Below, piece after piece: positions 26,105 through 26,365 of a stretch of 26,365 bases of DNA. The stretch is from NCBI GenBank assembly GCA_963923035.1, contig CAWUKT010000096.1, positions 1-26,365 of the forward strand, read 5' to 3'. Made by a program: the position numbers and the translations under genes. The stretch comes from CAWUKT01 sp963923035. Lineage in GTDB: Bacteria > Bacteroidota > Bacteroidia > J057 > JADKCL01. The notes under the pieces are model-generated. The model had not been told where the DNA came from, did no database searches, and worked only from the letters and a program-made list of their open reading frames with translations. Each line of letters starts with the position of its first letter. Position 1 is the stretch's first letter.

Positions 26105-26365
26105 CCAAGACCCTAATTCACCCACCTCCAAGCCCAATTCATTGCCCCAAACCCCTAACTCCCCTCCCATGGACCATTATGAATTTGCCATTTCCCCCAA
26201 TCCCATTTCCATCTGCCCCATTTGAATTCGGCATTTACCCAAACTCCCCCACCTCCAAACCGAATTGCCCCACCTCCAACCATAATTCTATTCGCCTCCA
26301 ACCCTAATGCTATTTACCTACGAGGCCCCCCTCCCCACCTCTTTGCCCCCTCCCCCCTACCTCCA
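26105..26365. repeat. Degenerate ~21-bp tandem repeat array (right end)
   Basis: CCTCCA(A) occurs at 26125, 26252, 26273, 26295 and 26360, with intervals of 127, 21, 22 and 65 bp, all near multiples of 21-22. The core CCTCCAAACCGAAT (26252-26265) is identical to that at 105-118 and in the same orientation. The final 24 bases of the window match positions 2-25 except at two positions. The array runs off the window end. No gene is seen from 25721 to 26365. Confidence 0.65.

Noticed and set aside
1..26365. Transposase, integrase, tRNA or rRNA genes
   Set aside because: None was recognised on either strand, so a mobile-element origin cannot be argued beyond the repeats described.

Overview
The window is an alginate-utilisation locus (a PUL) from a marine-type member of the Bacteroidota. 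This assignment rests on a SusC/SusD pair, several Bacteroidota-style lipoproteins, and two proteins ending in type IX secretion (T9SS) sorting domains. Coding DNA is fairly GC-rich and the spacers are AT-rich or low-complexity. A Saprospiraceae/Lewinella-like organism is my guess, not a demonstrated placement.

Layout: positions 1-433 hold a degenerate 21-bp tandem array and no gene. A PL7 alginate lyase lipoprotein with fascin-like repeats follows (434-1735, minus). After a roughly 900-bp gene-free stretch come a TetR-family regulator (2637-3290, minus) and a gluconokinase/6-phosphogluconate dehydrogenase fusion (3463-5361, minus). A hairpin-rich spacer separates these from a compact 11-gene minus-strand operon, read from 21065 down to 5669: SusC, SusD, a PKD-domain surface lipoprotein, PL7 lyase, PL6 lyase, PL17 oligoalginate lyase, KdgF-like cupin, MFS uronate transporter, SDR (DEH reductase), KDG kinase and KDPG aldolase. 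Upstream lie a lyase-like T9SS protein (21472-22539, minus) and, divergently, a T9SS protein with a possible carbohydrate-binding region (22755-24011, plus). The last gene is a second PL7 lipoprotein with a ricin-type trefoil (24386-25720, plus). The right end holds a terminator, three matching hairpins and a second ~21-bp array.

How it fits together (inference from family knowledge): surface and secreted PL7 and PL6 lyases cut alginate, and SusCD with the PKD lipoprotein captures and imports the oligomers. PL17 releases unsaturated monouronates, KdgF helps convert them to DEH, and the MFS protein carries the monomer inwards. The SDR makes KDG, the kinase makes KDPG, and the aldolase yields pyruvate plus glyceraldehyde-3-phosphate. 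One operon therefore covers the path from outer membrane to central metabolism. The gluconokinase/6PGDH fusion would feed the pentose phosphate pathway and supply NADPH.

The most unusual features are: the two PL7 genes with nearly identical catalytic domains but different beta-trefoil modules, forming a ~720-bp inverted repeat around the locus; the 21-bp helically phased arrays at both ends; the kinase-dehydrogenase fusion; the three covarying hairpins; and two T9SS proteins of unassigned function.
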